DNA of 37,400 bases, taken from an uncultured Nitrosomonadales bacterium (lineage in GTDB: Bacteria; Pseudomonadota; Gammaproteobacteria; Burkholderiales; Gallionellaceae). Where the stretch lies: contig CAIOKY010000059.1 of the NCBI GenBank assembly GCA_903858965.1, forward strand, positions 1 to 37,400, in the 5' to 3' direction. Shown here piece after piece: positions 8,787 through 19,929 of this stretch; the first letter of the stretch is position 1; every line of letters starts with the position of its first letter. Under the pieces are notes generated by a model, which saw nothing but the letters and a program-made list of their open reading frames with translations, searched no databases and was not told where the DNA came from. The position numbers and the translations under genes are program-made.

Positions 8787-9659
8787 TTACTGCCAGCTGC
8801 GGAACAAATAATCCGCCGCGATCCCTGCAAATACAGTCGCGCCGAACCAGTTGTTATGCAGGAATGCGGCGAAGCACCCCTCGCGCTGGCGATGTCTGAT
8901 CAAGCGGTAATGATAGAGCGCGATGCCCTCGGCCAGTATCAGCCCGATAAAATACAACATCCCCGCGCCTGTCATCAACCCCGCTATTGCCAGCAGCGCC
9001 ACAGTGATCGCGTAACAGGCCATCACCGCAACCACATCGTGTTTGCCAAACAATAATGCAGCAGAATGGATACCGAGACGAATGTCGTCGTCCCTGTCCA
9101 CCATCGCGTATTCCGTGTCATAAGCGATCGCCCAGAACACATTGGCGACGAGCAACAGCCACGCCACCGGGGGCACGTCGCCCAGCTGCGCAGCGAACGC
9201 CATGGGAATACCAAAGCCGAACGCGATGCCTAGGTAGGCTTGCGGAATCGCAAGGAAACGCTTGGTAAACGGATAACTGGTGGCAAGAAAAACCGCCGGG
9301 AACGACAGCAGCAGGGTCAGACTATTCAGTGGCAGGATCAATACAAAAGCAAGTAACGATAGAACCACACCCACCCACACCGCCTCGCGCGGCGGAATGC
9401 GTCCGCTGGTGACCGGCCGCTCGCGTGTGCGCTTCACGTGCTTGTCGAAGTCACGATCCGCATAATCGTTGATCGCACATCCGGCGGAGCGCATCAGCAC
9501 CGTGCCCAGCACAAAGATCAGCACGATGTACCAGGCAGGATGTCCTGCACCCGCAATCCATACACCCCACAATGTCGGCCAAAGCAATAGCAAGATGCCG
9601 ATGGGGCGGTTCATGCGGGTGAGCTGCAAGTACAGCGAGAATCGTTCTGCAATAGTCAT
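8787..9659 (-). CDS. ubiA: 4-hydroxybenzoate octaprenyltransferase
   Basis: [64 protein letters not shown] prenyltransferase motifs. Confidence 0.96.
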   Translation of the reverse strand: MTIAERFSLYLQLTRMNRPIGILLLLWPTLWGVWIAGAGHPAWYIVLIFVLGTVLMRSAGCAINDYADRDFDKHVKRTRERPVTSGRIPPREAVWVGVVLSLLAFVLILPLNSLTLLLSFPAVFLATSYPFTKRFLAIPQAYLGIAFGFGIPMAFAAQLGDVPPVAWLLLVANVFWAIAYDTEYAMVDRDDDIRLGIHSAALLFGKHDVVAVMACYAITVALLAIAGLMTGAGMLYFIGLILAEGIALYHYRLIRHRQREGCFAAFLHNNWFGATVFAGIAADYLFRSWQ

Positions 9660-9809
9660 TGCTTTAATCAAAATGGATATGTTCAACCAATCTACCTTGC
9701 GGGACACACCAGAGTCTGATCGGTAACAGAATGATACCGGACAGCAAACTTCGGCGGGTTGAATCCGCACTTGTTAGCAGACACTCGTACATCCCTCGCA
9801 ACCTTATAA

Positions 9810-10526
9810 TTAAAACTTCTCCTGCGCCATCAAATACCGCCATTCCCCTGGCGGCAACTTGCCCATGGCGACTTGCCCAATTCGGATTCGTTTCATCGCC
9901 AGCACTTTTAGTCCGACGCTGGTACACATATGCGTAATCTGGCCGGGTTGCACGCCTTTGAGGGCGAAACGCAGCCGGGTTTCGTTTTGCCAGCTGACTT
10001 TGATCGGGGGCAGTGCGTGTCCGTTGAACGTGAGTCCGTGGTTGAGCAGCTTGAGTCCTGCGGGCGGCAGTTCACCCGAAACCTCGACAATGTATTCCTG
10101 TTCCAGGGAGGTGGCATCTTCGCTGAGTTTGCGCGCCGCGCGCCAATCCTGGGTGAATATCACCAGGCCACTCGCGTTGCGCTCCAACGGTATGTGCGGC
10201 GTGAGCCGGAGGAAGTGTTGCTTGAGTATATGGATGCCGGAGGGATCGTCCGCCGCATGGGTTTCGGCACGGATCAATTGCAGTGCCGCGCTCGGGTTTA
10301 TTGCCGTATCAACCGGCTGGTGCAGCAGGATGGTCGCGGGTTCCAGCGGTGCGAGGCTGGCATCGGGGTGGAGATCGATCTTTTGCTCTGACACCATGAA
10401 CTGCGGCTCTTCCACCACCAAGCCATCCACCATCACCCAGCCGCCCGCGATGTAAAGCTCCGCCTCGCGGCGCGAGCATGGAAGTGATGCGGCGAGGCGT
10501 TTTGCAAGACGTACGGGAGTTGTCAT
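9810..10526 (-). CDS. S4-domain pseudouridine synthase family protein (RsuA/RluB/E/F type), atypical active site
   Basis: S4 domain VRLAKRLAASLPCSRREAELYIAGGWVMVDG; catalytic-loop equivalent HIPLERNASGLVIFTQDW; KxxR..CxxxGL-like C-terminus. Confidence 0.85.
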   Translation of the reverse strand: MTTPVRLAKRLAASLPCSRREAELYIAGGWVMVDGLVVEEPQFMVSEQKIDLHPDASLAPLEPATILLHQPVDTAINPSAALQLIRAETHAADDPSGIHILKQHFLRLTPHIPLERNASGLVIFTQDWRAARKLSEDATSLEQEYIVEVSGELPPAGLKLLNHGLTFNGHALPPIKVSWQNETRLRFALKGVQPGQITHMCTSVGLKVLAMKRIRIGQVAMGKLPPGEWRYLMAQEKF

Positions 10527-10599
10527 GACAGACGCCTGATGGAAACATGGAGCGGCATTGTATACGCTCAAGCTCGGTGATCATCTGTAAAATGCAGGC

Positions 10600-10842
10600 A
10601 TGGACACAAATAGAAAATTGGACGGCCGCCCCGCCCTGGAAGGCATCACGCTAGAGATGATGGTCACTCAGCTATCAGAACAGATGGGCTGGGGGGCGAT
10701 GGGTAATGCTGTGCCGATACGCTGCTTTACGCACGATCCCAGCATCAAGTCGAGCTTGAAGTTCTTGCGCAGAACGCCGTGGGCGCGTGCCAAGGTGGAG
10801 GAGTTGTATTTGATAAGTCATGTGCGGGTTAAGGAAATTTAA
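10600..10842 (+). CDS. VF530 family (DUF2132-type) DNA-binding protein
   Basis: DGRPALEGITLEMMVTQLSEQMGWGAMGNAVPIRCFTHDPSIKSSLKFLRRTPWARAKVEELYL. Confidence 0.9.
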   Translation: MDTNRKLDGRPALEGITLEMMVTQLSEQMGWGAMGNAVPIRCFTHDPSIKSSLKFLRRTPWARAKVEELYLISHVRVKEI

Positions 10843-10935
10843 TCGGGTATCATGTATCTGCTGTCAGGCTTTAAATAAATACCATGACCGCTTTGTGCCA
10901 ACATGGCAAAACCCACTTCTGCATATTGGACTTGA

Positions 10936-12138
10936 TTGATGTCCCAAAAAGACCTTTCGGTATCTCCTCATTTATCGGGTTTTCTCGATTTTGTCAGATG
11001 GCTGGCTGCATTGCTTGTTGTTTTAGGACACATTCGGGGTTTGTGGTGTGCCGAGTATGCCAATTTGCAAAATAAAACATTCTTGATAAAAGCGCTTTAT
11101 TTCCTTACCGGGTTTGGACCTGAAGCAGTCATGGTGTTTTTCGTGCTTAGTGGATACCTGGTTGGGGGAGGCGCATTACTTAGATGGCGTGCGGGTAAAT
11201 TCAGGGCCCGCGATTATTTTATTAGTCGGTTCAGTCGAATCTATACGGTGCTTTTACCCGCACTTGTCTTTGGCGGGATATTAGACTGGCTTGGTCTGCG
11301 TTATTTTAACGCGACAGAAATCTATACGAATTCACCAAGCCTTCACACGCTACTCCTGGACTTTTATATAAATAAAAACCTGGGTATCGCCACATTCCTG
11401 GGGAACGTGGCCAATCTGCAGAGCATCTTGACCAGCCACTTCGGGAGCAATAGTCCTTTATGGTCATTGGCATGGGAATGGTGGTACTACTGTCTGTTTG
11501 GCCTGATGCTGGAACTCGTCGTCAGAAGAAGTTCTGGTTTGTTATTCTGGATTTTTGCTTCTGCTGTTCTATTTGCATTCGCTGTATTACCAGCACTTTT
11601 GCTGCTCTACATGGTTATTTGGGGAGTCGGCGCTTTGGCAGCAAACCTCGACTTCAAGCGTTTTATAATTTCTCCCTACGCCGCCGCTGCTTTGTTTATT
11701 TTTATGCTGATTGGGACAAGGCTGCTTCGCATCTTGTGGGATAGCTATATGACAACCTTGCCGAGTTCGATGTATACCAGATTCTGGCCAAATCTCTTAT
11801 TGGCAGCAAGTTTTTCCCTACTGATTATTTCTTTGCGAAACCGGCCATACCCGATTCTGCGCCACTTGGCGTTCCACAAACACATGGCAGATTTTTCTTA
11901 CACAATCTATCTTATGCATGTTCCTCTGCTGGTATTTATAACGGCAATATTAAGCAGCCATTTTGGAGTGCCATTTTTTATACCGCCCGGCCCGCAGGTT
12001 CTTTTAATAATGATAGCCATCCTTCTGGTGATATACATTCTCTTGTACTTGTTTTCAAGGATAGCAGAGCGGTTTACTCCAAATGTAAAAGCTTTGCTTT
12101 CCGGAATCATTCCGGGGCAATTGAAAACCGGTGGCTAG
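10936..12138 (+). CDS. Acyltransferase family 3 (OafA/YrhL-like) membrane protein
   Basis: SGFLDFVRWLAALLVVLGHIRG, FVLSGYLVGG, FSRIYTVLLPALV, multiple TM segments, DFSYTIYLMHVPLLVF. Confidence 0.92.
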   Translation: MMSQKDLSVSPHLSGFLDFVRWLAALLVVLGHIRGLWCAEYANLQNKTFLIKALYFLTGFGPEAVMVFFVLSGYLVGGGALLRWRAGKFRARDYFISRFSRIYTVLLPALVFGGILDWLGLRYFNATEIYTNSPSLHTLLLDFYINKNLGIATFLGNVANLQSILTSHFGSNSPLWSLAWEWWYYCLFGLMLELVVRRSSGLLFWIFASAVLFAFAVLPALLLLYMVIWGVGALAANLDFKRFIISPYAAAALFIFMLIGTRLLRILWDSYMTTLPSSMYTRFWPNLLLAASFSLLIISLRNRPYPILRHLAFHKHMADFSYTIYLMHVPLLVFITAILSSHFGVPFFIPPGPQVLLIMIAILLVIYILLYLFSRIAERFTPNVKALLSGIIPGQLKTGG

Positions 12139-12212
12139 AGGAACCTCGCCCCATGGAAACAGAAGCTGCTAAACCGGCTCTATCAGTTCATCTGCATCCG
12201 CTTCCGCTTGAT

Positions 12213-12815
12213 TCACATGACTGCGGCATGACTCTGCAACTCCTGCCACATCTCTGCCGGTGGACGATCGAACAGGACCGCTTCGTCGAGCGGCATGACG
12301 AACCAATCGCCGCGCTTGATTTCATATTCCAGTTGGCCGGGCGCCCACGAAGCTAATCCATGCATCACGCGCAAACCTGTGTAGTGTTTTTTCCCGTTCA
12401 GCAATTCACCCAGCAGTGCCGCATCATAGGCAAGATAGGTATTTACGGTTATCGTCAGTGCCCCTTTTACAGTGTCCGCACCGCGAACCAGATAGGAAAT
12501 TTGATCCGGATAGACGGGCCCGCCATCAAATAAGTTGAAATTTTTGGCTTCCGCGAAATCAGGCATTATTTTGTCTAGTGTGATGTCTTGCGGACGATTG
12601 AGGATAACACCAATAGGGCCGGTATTGCCATGCCGGGTAACCAGGATCACCGTTTGGCGGAATCGCGGATCCGCTATCTGTTGACTGGCAACCAGTAGAA
12701 AGCTTGAAGAAGAAAGCGTAGGCGGTGCCTGCTCAATCTGGTTGGCACGGAGCGCGTCCGGCCAGCTGCCAACAAACAGCAAGACTAAAGGTATAAAAAA
12801 GCGTATCTGGCTCAT
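12213..12815 (-). CDS. YqgE/AlgH family protein with predicted signal peptide
   Basis: GPIGVILNRPQDITLDKIM, FDGGPVYPDQISYLVR, HYTGLRVMHGLASWAPGQLEYEI; N-terminus MSQIRFFIPLVLLFVGSWPDALRA looks like a Sec signal. Confidence 0.88.
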   Translation of the reverse strand: MSQIRFFIPLVLLFVGSWPDALRANQIEQAPPTLSSSSFLLVASQQIADPRFRQTVILVTRHGNTGPIGVILNRPQDITLDKIMPDFAEAKNFNLFDGGPVYPDQISYLVRGADTVKGALTITVNTYLAYDAALLGELLNGKKHYTGLRVMHGLASWAPGQLEYEIKRGDWFVMPLDEAVLFDRPPAEMWQELQSHAAVM

Positions 12816-12820
12816 AATTG

Positions 12821-13465
12821 CTAGCGGCTCGCAGGACTGCCCATATCGTTCTTGCCGGGCATCTTCTGCAGCTCTTTGGTAAATTCCTTCAGGCGTTCCC
12901 TGGATTGCATTTCCGAGGATACCGAGTTGTAATAAATCAGTCCCGACAATGCCGCGATGATACCGAATACCGGCAAGGCGGGTTTGATCGATATTTTGTG
13001 CGCTTCCCTGGTCGCAACCAGCATCAGATAGAACCACCACGCGATGCCCAGCAAACCCAGGTAAGGCACGAAGCTGAGCAGGATAGTGATCGGCATCAAG
13101 ATGTGCATATAGGCCAGGCAGCGATAGCTGGCCTCATAGTTTTCGCTGGAACCCGTGAACGACCAGATCGCAAAACAGACAGCAGCCACAAAGAAACTCA
13201 TAATGGCCGCAATCAGCGGCACAATGATCAACCAGATGAGCAACATGGCCAGATCATGGACTCCTGCGCCATACAATATGGAAGATTCGACAGCGCTGAT
13301 CACCACGCTGAGCAATGCGGCCATGACGACATAAAGCAGCGGATCGATCACACCGCCAGTCTTGGGCATGGTCCGGAAAAAGTCTGCCGGATTCATTACC
13401 AGCTTGATCGCAAGGTCTATCAATCCTTTGATGTAGGTTTGCGCCTTGGCTCTGCTTGCATTCAT
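12821..13465 (-). CDS. YIP1 family membrane protein
   Basis: 214 aa multi-TM protein, MNPADFFRTMPKTGGVIDPLLYVVMAALLS; 5 bp upstream of the AlgH-like gene. Confidence 0.75.
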   Translation of the reverse strand: MNASRAKAQTYIKGLIDLAIKLVMNPADFFRTMPKTGGVIDPLLYVVMAALLSVVISAVESSILYGAGVHDLAMLLIWLIIVPLIAAIMSFFVAAVCFAIWSFTGSSENYEASYRCLAYMHILMPITILLSFVPYLGLLGIAWWFYLMLVATREAHKISIKPALPVFGIIAALSGLIYYNSVSSEMQSRERLKEFTKELQKMPGKNDMGSPASR

Positions 13466-13592
13466 GGTTTTCTCCTGGTGCTTCTGGCCCTGAACATAGT
13501 CGCAAAAACCCGGGGTGACGTTCGTCCAGCATGAAACAATGGCTTAAGTATACTGAAAACTGATGCCAGTTTGGTCCGATGCGGAATCCCCG

Positions 13593-14162
13593 TCAAGAAC
13601 GAATCCGCGGATTATCCGACTCAGACAATCGCGATATCCCCGGCAGAAATACTTCCGTGACCAGCAGCGGCACACCGTGCAAATGGAACAACGAGCGGCG
13701 CGCCCATAACTTCGGAGGGGGCTCAATCAATGTCTCAGCAGCACGCCGATACAGCGGGTGTGTGCTGCGCAACGCTTTGTAATGCAGCGGCCTGCGCTCC
13801 ACCAGCGGATGCGAGAACAGCAGGGCACCGAGCGGCTTGTTGCCCAGCCCGCGCACGGACGACCATGCGCCACACAGATGTTCTCGGGCGAGCGCGCTGT
13901 GCGCAAATACTACCGGCTGGTCATCGGCATACAGAAACACCTCTCGCGAGTATGCAAGCTGATGCGGCGCGATACCCAGCAACACGGACTCGTCGAACGC
14001 AATGCGTGCAAAACCACTACGCACACCGCGCACCGAAAAATGTGTGCAACGCTGCTGGATACGCTGCGTAAGCGAGCCGCGATCTCGCAGCCAGGATGCA
14101 AGACCAGCTCCGCAACCCAGTGCGGCTCCATTCCACAGTTCATCAGACATGTAAATAGTCAT
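13593..14162 (-). CDS. ubiC: Chorismate--pyruvate lyase
   Basis: WLRDRGSLTQRIQQRC, REVFLYADDQPVVFAHSA, RGLGNKPLGALLFSHPLVERRPLHY, WARRSLFHLHGVPLLVTEVFLP; overlaps the 3' end of recG. Confidence 0.95.
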   Translation of the reverse strand: MTIYMSDELWNGAALGCGAGLASWLRDRGSLTQRIQQRCTHFSVRGVRSGFARIAFDESVLLGIAPHQLAYSREVFLYADDQPVVFAHSALAREHLCGAWSSVRGLGNKPLGALLFSHPLVERRPLHYKALRSTHPLYRRAAETLIEPPPKLWARRSLFHLHGVPLLVTEVFLPGISRLSESDNPRIRS

Positions 14163-16314
14163 GCCGGTTTGCCATCCAGCGCTGCAAATGTGCCCGTGCC
14201 GCTTCGGGAAAATCGCGCAGCAATTCGTCGGCGGCTTGTCGCGCGAGATTCAATAAGTCTTCATCGGCGCTAATGTCGGCAAAGCGCAACATCGCAACGC
14301 CGCTTTGTCGTGCGCCTAACAATTCGCCGGGGCCGCGCAACAGCAAATCCTGTTGCGCAATGGCAAAGCCGTCGTTGCTTTCGAAAATAATTTTCAGGCG
14401 CGCCCGCGCGAGTTCGGAGAGCGGGCGCTGATACAACAGGATGCACAGGCTTTGCGCCGCGCCGCGCCCAACCCTGCCGCGCAGTTGATGCAACTGTGCC
14501 AGCCCCATGCGCTCGGCATGGTCGATCACCATCAGGCTGGCGTTCGGCACATCCACGCCAACCTCAATAACGGTGGTGGCAACCAGCAATTGCAATTCAT
14601 TGGCCTTGAACGCGGCCATCACGCCTGCTTTCTCGGCGTTATCGAGCTTGCCGTGCACCAAGCCAGTATTTAATTCGGGGAAAGTGGCGCGCAACATTTC
14701 GTACGTCTCTATTGCGGTTTGCAATTGAAGTATTTCCGATTCGTCGATCAGCGGGCACACCCAGTATGCCTGTTGCCCCACCATACAGGCGGCGCGCACC
14801 CGCTCTATCACCTCGTCGCGGCGTTCATCGCTGACCAGCTTGGTGATTACCGGCGTGCGGCCCGGCGGAAGTTCGTCGATGACCGACACATCCAGGTCGG
14901 CGTAATAACTCATCGCCAAAGTTCGGGGGATAGGTGTGGCGCTCATCATCAACTGATGGGGAATGATCCCAGAATCTACTGGGCCATCAATCTGCTTTGT
15001 CGTGTGCTCGCTCGATTCTCGTCTATCTTCGAGATATGCCTCGGCACTCACTGCGCGGCTTCGCGCATCTTGATGTGCTCGTGACGATTCTGGAACCATT
15101 CCCTTGCCTTTACCCTTGTTGCGAAGAGAGAGCCGTTGCTGCACGCCGAACTTGTGCTGTTCATCGACAATTGCCAGGCCGAGTTTATGAAAATTGATCT
15201 GCTGCTGGAACAGCGCATGCGTGCCGATCGCAAGCAGTGTTTCTCCGGATGCGATGTGTTCTGCAGCGAGCTGTTTGTCTTTTTTCTTCAGGCTGCCGGA
15301 CAGCCACGCGGGTTCGATGCCAAGCGGTTCCAGCCAGTCGCGCAGTTTGAGGTAATGCTGCTCGGCGAGTATCTCGGTGGGCGCCATCAGCGCGACCTGA
15401 TAACCGTTTTCAATCGCCTGCAACGCGGCCAGTGCCGCGACTATGGTCTTGCCGCTGCCGACATCACCGAGCAGCAGGCGCTGCATCGGATGAGATTGCG
15501 CAAGGTCACGGCTGATCTCGGCGAAGGTGCGCTGCTGAGCTCTGGTCAGCCTGAACGGCAGTGCTTTTATCAGGCGTGCCGTAAACTTTTCGCGGGCCGC
15601 AAGTTTGGGTGCGATACGTTTGCTGCGTTCGCTGTGATGCAAGCGCATCGACAATTGTTGCGCCAGTAATTCGTCAAATTTGATGCGCCGCCAGGCCGCG
15701 TGGCTGCGTTCTTCCAATGAATCTGCCGACGTCTCCGGAGAAGGGCAATGCAGCAGCCGAATGCTCTCTGCAAAGCCCGCCAGCTTTAATCTTTGCAGCA
15801 GTGCGTCCGGCAATGTTTCGCTCAACGGCAGTGTCTCGAGCGCATTGACGATCAGCTTGCGCAACAGGGGCTGCGCCAACCCCGCGGTGGTCGGATACAC
15901 CGGTGTGAGGCTTTGCTGCAGCGGTGTGTCGTCATCCACTGCGCGGCATTTCGGATGCACCATCTCCAGCGCGTAATGGCCCATACGCACTTCGCCGATC
16001 GCGCGTATCTGTTTGCCGACCGCGAGCTGTTTTTGTTGACTGGGATAAAAATTCAGGAAGCGCAGATACAGCTCTCCGCCATTATCTTCAAGGCGGCACA
16101 CCAACGTGCGGCGTGGACGGAAGGCGACCTCGCTGTGGGTGATGGTGCCTTGAACCTGCACGGTCTCGCCTGCTTGCACGGCGGCGATAGGCGCGAGATG
16201 GGTTTCGTCCTCGTAACGCAACGGCAAATGCAACAGCAGATCGGCGCGATGATGAATGCCCAGCCTGGCGAGTTTGGCCAGCGTGACGGGGGAGATTTTT
16301 GCCGGGGTACTCAA
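14143..16314 (-). CDS. recG: ATP-dependent DNA helicase RecG, carrying an in-frame insertion
   Basis: LLLGDVGSGKTIVAALAAL Walker A, VDEQHKFGVQQRLSLR, MMSATPIPRTLAMSYYADLDVSVIDELPPGRTPV, QLRGRVGRG; 44-aa extra segment between motifs II and III. Confidence 0.97.
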   Translation of the reverse strand: MSTPAKISPVTLAKLARLGIHHRADLLLHLPLRYEDETHLAPIAAVQAGETVQVQGTITHSEVAFRPRRTLVCRLEDNGGELYLRFLNFYPSQQKQLAVGKQIRAIGEVRMGHYALEMVHPKCRAVDDDTPLQQSLTPVYPTTAGLAQPLLRKLIVNALETLPLSETLPDALLQRLKLAGFAESIRLLHCPSPETSADSLEERSHAAWRRIKFDELLAQQLSMRLHHSERSKRIAPKLAAREKFTARLIKALPFRLTRAQQRTFAEISRDLAQSHPMQRLLLGDVGSGKTIVAALAALQAIENGYQVALMAPTEILAEQHYLKLRDWLEPLGIEPAWLSGSLKKKDKQLAAEHIASGETLLAIGTHALFQQQINFHKLGLAIVDEQHKFGVQQRLSLRNKGKGKGMVPESSRAHQDARSRAVSAEAYLEDRRESSEHTTKQIDGPVDSGIIPHQLMMSATPIPRTLAMSYYADLDVSVIDELPPGRTPVITKLVSDERRDEVIERVRAACMVGQQAYWVCPLIDESEILQLQTAIETYEMLRATFPELNTGLVHGKLDNAEKAGVMAAFKANELQLLVATTVIEVGVDVPNASLMVIDHAERMGLAQLHQLRGRVGRGAAQSLCILLYQRPLSELARARLKIIFESNDGFAIAQQDLLLRGPGELLGARQSGVAMLRFADISADEDLLNLARQAADELLRDFPEAARAHLQRWMANRHDYLHV
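14959..15103. repeat. MITE/RPE-like palindrome-ended element inserted in-frame in recG
   Basis: Terminal inverted repeats GGGAATGATCCCAGAATC (14959-14976) and GATTCTGGAACCATTCCC (15086-15103), 16/18 matches; internal hairpins and a direct repeat; encodes ESSRAHQDARSRAVSAEAYLEDRRESSEHTTKQIDGPVDSGIIP. Confidence 0.75.
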
Positions 16315-16333
16315 TTCAATATTGCGGATAGTT

Positions 16334-16876
16334 TCAAGCCGTCTGCTCGTCGCGGAATGTCACCACGGCGCGCGCAAGTGCGCGCCGTGCTTCGCGTATG
16401 GAAGCCGACATATCCGGCTCATCGTGGATTCCGTTTTCATCAAGCCTGGAACCGCGCACCGGCAGGACGATGGACGACTCCTCCACAACGCGTGCCGACA
16501 TCACGGTAACGATCTCCCTGAGCGATGCATGGGCGTGAACAGAAAGCGGTGACGCATTGAACAGTGCCACCGGCTTATTGATAAATGCCTCGCTGCTGAC
16601 CAGCCAATCAAGCGCATTCTTGAGCACGCCGGTGATGCCATGTGCATACTCAGGACTGGCAATGATGAGCGCGTCTGCGGCGATGATTCGGCTCCTTAAT
16701 GTGGCGACGGGGATCGGGTCCGTCTGTTCAATGTCGGGATTGAACAGCGGCAATTCTCCCAACCCCTGGAATAATTGCACCGATATCCCCGGCGGAGCCA
16801 AGCGCACTGTCGCACGCAGGAGCGCGGAGTTCAGCGAGGCTGCACGCAGGCTGCCCGAGATCGCAAGAAAATTCAT
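16334..16876 (-). CDS. NADPH-dependent FMN reductase family protein
   Basis: MNFLAISGSLRAASLNSALLRA, LIIASPEYAHGITGVLKNALDWL. Confidence 0.92.
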   Translation of the reverse strand: MNFLAISGSLRAASLNSALLRATVRLAPPGISVQLFQGLGELPLFNPDIEQTDPIPVATLRSRIIAADALIIASPEYAHGITGVLKNALDWLVSSEAFINKPVALFNASPLSVHAHASLREIVTVMSARVVEESSIVLPVRGSRLDENGIHDEPDMSASIREARRALARAVVTFRDEQTA

Positions 16877-16915
16877 CGTGCCCGATCTGCAATAAAAATA
16901 ATTGGCGCAAGCAAC

Positions 16916-17302
16916 TCAGTCCTGTACGACCAGCACACCGTCCATCTCCACCAGCGCGCCGCGTGGCAACGCGGCAACGCCCACTGCAGCGCGTGCCGGA
17001 TAGGGCTGGCGAAAATAGCTGGCCATGATCTCGTTCACCTTGGCGAAATGACCAAGGTCGGTGAGATACACGTTCAGCTTCACCAGATCATCAAAGCTGC
17101 TGTCGGCGGCGCTGGATACCGCGCGCAGATTCTGGAATACACGATGTATCTGCGCCTCGATACCTTCCACCATCTGCATGGTGCTTGGATCCAGCCCGAT
17201 CTGGCCGGATAGATACACTGTTTCACCGACACGCACGGCTTGCGAATAAGTGCCGATTGCGGTCGGCGCATCTGGGGTCTGGATGATTTTTTTGCCTGGC
17301 AT
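16916..17302 (-). CDS. ridA: RidA family (YjgF) enamine/imine deaminase
   Basis: [66 protein letters not shown]. Confidence 0.95.
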   Translation of the reverse strand: MPGKKIIQTPDAPTAIGTYSQAVRVGETVYLSGQIGLDPSTMQMVEGIEAQIHRVFQNLRAVSSAADSSFDDLVKLNVYLTDLGHFAKVNEIMASYFRQPYPARAAVGVAALPRGALVEMDGVLVVQD

Positions 17303-17371
17303 GGGTTGCTCCTTGAAATGAGTCCGCGCCTATTCGGCGCGGGCGTTTGTCACCTTACGGATTATAGCCGC

Positions 17372-19030
<1,659 letters not shown>

Positions 19031-19173
19031 TCAACGGTATCTTACCACTGCTGCACCGGAATTCAGCCTGCCAATCCCGTGGATGATCCACTTTCCCGAA
19101 TGACCGCTGGGACTTCGATCCTATTGACGCCGCATCATCCCGGGCTTACATTCACTCACGAGCGAGACAAGCA

Positions 19174-19782
19174 ATGAAAAATATCTCAACGATCATTCTG
19201 GCCCTCTCCTTGATACCCGCTGCACACGCAGTCGAAATCGCACCGTTGACCGGCCACCGCTACGGAGGCAGCTTCGAGGATGCAAACACCGCAGCCAAAT
19301 TCGAGGTTGGGGATGCGGCTACCTACGGATTGATACTCGACTTCGATTCAGAACCGGACAAACAGATCGAAATATTCCTGAGCCGCCAGACCACGCAAAT
19401 GACGACTCCCGGAATATTCACGGGCAGCCCGTTGTTTGATCTCACGATTGATTACTACCACATCGGCGGGCTGTATATGTTGCCGGAAGACGGATCGGTG
19501 CCTCCCTTCGTGCACCCTTTCGTCTCTGGTACATTCGGCCTAACGCGCATGACCCCGAAACATTCTGACCTGACTACGGAGAACCACTTATCGCTTTCGC
19601 TCGGCGGCGGCGCCAAATTTTTCCTGGCCAGGAACCTCGGATTACGATTTGATGTACGCGGTATCTACACGATGCTGAATGGCGACACATCTATCTTCTG
19701 TTCCGGTGGTTGTACCATCAAGGTTAACGGCACCGGCTTTGTGCAAATGGAAGCCGGTGCAGCTCTGGTGATGCGCTTTTAA
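19174..19782 (+). CDS. Outer-membrane beta-barrel protein
   Basis: Signal peptide MKNISTIILALSLIPAAHA, alternating beta-strand pattern, C-terminal Phe (ALVMRF). Confidence 0.75.
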   Translation: MKNISTIILALSLIPAAHAVEIAPLTGHRYGGSFEDANTAAKFEVGDAATYGLILDFDSEPDKQIEIFLSRQTTQMTTPGIFTGSPLFDLTIDYYHIGGLYMLPEDGSVPPFVHPFVSGTFGLTRMTPKHSDLTTENHLSLSLGGGAKFFLARNLGLRFDVRGIYTMLNGDTSIFCSGGCTIKVNGTGFVQMEAGAALVMRF

Positions 19783-19929
19783 TCCGCCCCGACAATTGGA
19801 TGGGAATGCAAAAAGCCGCCCTTTCTATTATTGACCGGGGCTCTGTCACATGAGCAAAACTCCCCAAACTTTTCAATTCCTGCAATAATTGCGGGTGCGA
19901 ATCAATAATATCGAAAGTGGGCATATAGA

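Noticed and set aside
14143-16314. recG as a disrupted pseudogene
   Set aside because: The inserted element is in frame with no stop codon, and all helicase motifs downstream and upstream are intact.
15793-16509. 238-aa plus-strand ORF
   Set aside because: Antisense to recG and the FMN reductase gene.
17130-17142. Possible second copy of the recG element end (AGATTCTGGAATA)
   Set aside because: Short match within the conserved ridA coding sequence (FQNLRA); no flanking element sequence.
17324-17342. CCGCGCC-TATTC-GGCGCGG hairpin between pgm and ridA as a Rho-independent terminator
   Set aside because: Good stem but no following U-tract in the direction of transcription; not called as a terminator.
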